In this document: positions 5,480 through 5,993 of the stretch, in pieces
Position numbering within the stretch: the first letter of the stretch is position 1
Layout: every line of letters begins with the position of its first letter
Source: JBGSZX01 sp964640545
Lineage (GTDB): Bacteria; Bdellovibrionota; UBA2428
Length of the DNA stretch: 5,993 nt
Assembly: GCA_964640545.1 (NCBI GenBank)
Contig: CAZXHL010000144.1
Coordinates: 1 to 5,993, forward strand
Direction: 5' to 3'
Made by a program: the position numbers and the translations under genes
Notes under the pieces: generated by a model
Databases searched by the model: none
What the model was told of the DNA's origin: nothing
What the model saw: only the letters and a program-made list of their open reading frames with translations

Positions 5480-5609
5480 GAAAGTTTCCGAAATAGTTTC
5501 GGAAACTTTCCGCAAGAAAGATATGATTGCCGCAATCTTTTCGGAAAATGACAGGCAATTTCTGGTAGTTTCGGAAAGAAACAGCAAGTTTCCGCAAAAA
5601 TTTCGGAAA
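5480..5609. repeat. TTTCGGAAA repeat cluster with a 14-bp inverted repeat
   Basis: TTTCGGAAA occurs at 5497-5505, 5539-5547, 5569-5577 and 5601-5609, and its complement at 5485-5493. The first pair forms a perfect 14-bp inverted repeat (5480-5493 with 5497-5510, three-base spacer). A second palindrome, GATTGC-C-GCAATC, is at 5525-5537. TTTCCGCAA-like half copies are at about 5508 and 5589. The spacing and near-palindromic unit suggest iterated protein-binding sites, perhaps operators for the adjacent HTH protein. The minus-strand frame that runs through it gives a repetitive peptide (SFRNY repeated) and is not coding. Confidence 0.6.
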
Positions 5610-5628
5610 TTTTTTTCTTCAACACTCT

Positions 5629-5647
5629 CTGGGGGCTTCGCCCCCAG
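5629..5647. repeat. GC-rich stem-loop (CTGGGGGC-TTC-GCCCCCAG)
   Basis: A perfect 8-bp stem with a three-base loop. No T tract follows on either strand closely enough to call a classic terminator, though the minus strand continues into A-rich DNA. It may separate target-gene transcription from the accessory operon, or be a dispersed repeat. Confidence 0.5.
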
Positions 5648-5712
5648 ACCCCCTAGGACATTTCTTGAAAATTTTGTACCGCATACATTCTACTTTCTCC
5701 TCTCATTCGCTC

Positions 5713-5741
5713 GGTCAAGTGCCAAGGGTCAAGTAACCAAG
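5713..5741. repeat. Two tandem copies of a 14-15 base repeat
   Basis: GGTCAAGTGCCAAG (5713-5726) is followed directly by GGTCAAGTAACCAAG (5727-5741). It lies between the target-gene stem-loop and the GC-rich hairpin. No function is evident. Confidence 0.5.
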
Positions 5742-5762
5742 TGCTCCATGATGAGCACCTTG
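5738..5762 (-). promoter_or_regulatory. Stem-loop just downstream of the VR (possible DGR target-recognition hairpin)
   Basis: GTGCTC (5741-5746) pairs with GAGCAC (5753-5758) around a six-base loop, and the stem extends by CAA/TTG past a one-base bulge. It lies 14 bases after the target stop. In several characterised DGRs a hairpin or cruciform shortly after the VR is needed for efficient retrohoming. It is unlike the nested structures after the TRs. A terminator role is less likely because no T run follows on the minus strand. Confidence 0.45.
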
Positions 5763-5772
5763 CTAAATAAGA

Positions 5773-5993
5773 TCAGGGGCTGACAGCGCAGCGGAACCCG
5801 AGACTGTTAGCCGTACCCGTCGGCCCGTCATACAGAGACGTCGAGAAGACCCCTCCATTCACGTCGTACACCGTACTCGTCCCCTGTGCGCCGCGAAGAA
5901 CGGCGTTACCAGTGTTTCCAGACGAAGTGTAGATGCGACCCAAACTAAAGGTGCTAGGGTTCGGCGAGTAGGTGCCAGAGGACGAAAACCAGT
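5773..5993 (-). CDS. DGR target protein, C-terminal end with variable region (5' end outside window)
   Basis: The gene enters from the right edge; 72 residues plus the stop are visible. Residues before the repeat (WFSSSGTYSPNPS, then GRIYTSSGNTGN) are not shared with the TR copies, which shows that this copy is joined to a real gene body. The variable part reads AVLRGAQGTSTVYDVNGG, GVFSTSLYDGP, then GFRCAVSP and TGA. The RGG/RGA start and GFRCA end are the core of the FGE-sulfatase/C-type-lectin-like fold used by many DGR targets, where variable residues form a ligand-binding surface. It is first in the minus-strand order target, HTH, avd, RT, templates. The ligand, location and N-terminal domains cannot be seen. 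Confidence 0.88.
   Translation of the reverse strand, partial: WFSSSGTYSPNPSTFSLGRIYTSSGNTGNAVLRGAQGTSTVYDVNGGVFSTSLYDGPTGTANSLGFRCAVSP
5776..5906 (-). repeat. DGR variable repeat (VR), mosaic of TR-B and TR1
   Basis: This is the target-gene copy of the DGR repeat. From the RGA codons to GGG-GTC-TTC it matches TR-B, including the 11-residue loop, with one change (AAT to AGT). After the shared block GGGGTCTTCTCGACG it matches TR1: AAT to TCT, TAT, GGT, GCT and AGT; AAC to GAC; ATC to CTC; all other bases are identical up to the last codon. All changes are at template adenines on the coding strand, the signature of DGR mutagenesis. CTC-GGG before TTC matches the ATC-GGG of TR1 and not the ACG-GGG of the other copies. 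It lacks the nested-helix tail. Confidence 0.88.

Noticed and set aside
5391..5597. A longer N-terminus for the HTH protein, starting at 5597
   Set aside because: The extra 69 residues translate the TTTCGGAAA repeats. The ATG at 5390 has a ribosome binding site and starts directly before the HTH domain.
5629..5647. Rho-independent terminator
   Set aside because: Strong stem, but no adjacent T tract on either strand; left as a stem-loop.

Overview
The window is most of a diversity-generating retroelement (DGR) with an unusual layout. On the minus strand, from the right edge, it holds the 3' end of a target gene ending in a variable repeat (VR), a helix-turn-helix/helical-bundle protein, an Avd-type accessory protein, and a DGR reverse transcriptase. 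The last three genes overlap by four bases each. Downstream of the reverse transcriptase there are five template-repeat-like (TR) copies instead of one. Four lie in tandem (E, D, C, B; 3077 down to 2125) and a fifth (TR1, 454-335) lies beyond a toxin-antitoxin pair. None of the five has a credible gene body in front of it.

Each TR copy is followed on the minus strand by the same kind of structured element: three nested helices whose sequences differ between copies while pairing is kept. In the three best copies this is followed by GGGCTRA, a terminal hairpin, GGGTCC and a T-rich tract. I read each TR plus element as a self-contained template-RNA cassette. The true VR at 5776-5906 lacks this element and has a different stem-loop just past its stop codon.

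The VR is a mosaic. Its first half matches TR-B with one adenine change. Its second half matches TR1 with ten substitutions, all at template adenines, and no change at any of 22 non-adenine positions. Within this window no single TR explains the VR. This suggests that different templates can supply different parts of one target gene. An unseen TR outside the window is the main alternative.

Flanking content: the left edge carries the C-terminal end of a tyrosine recombinase (plus strand), consistent with a mobile or accessory region. A RES toxin and Xre-like antitoxin pair lies between TR1 and the main array, with three operator-like repeats at exact 11-bp spacing upstream. Between target gene and HTH gene is about 380 bases of non-coding DNA with repeated TTTCGGAAA motifs, a 14-bp inverted repeat, a candidate promoter and a GC-rich stem-loop.

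Organism: a bacterium or bacterial mobile element using TGA as a stop. The sequence does not let me name the lineage. FGE/C-type-lectin-like DGR targets are common in candidate-phylum, Treponema-like and other environmental bacteria, but that is background knowledge and not evidence for a specific taxon.
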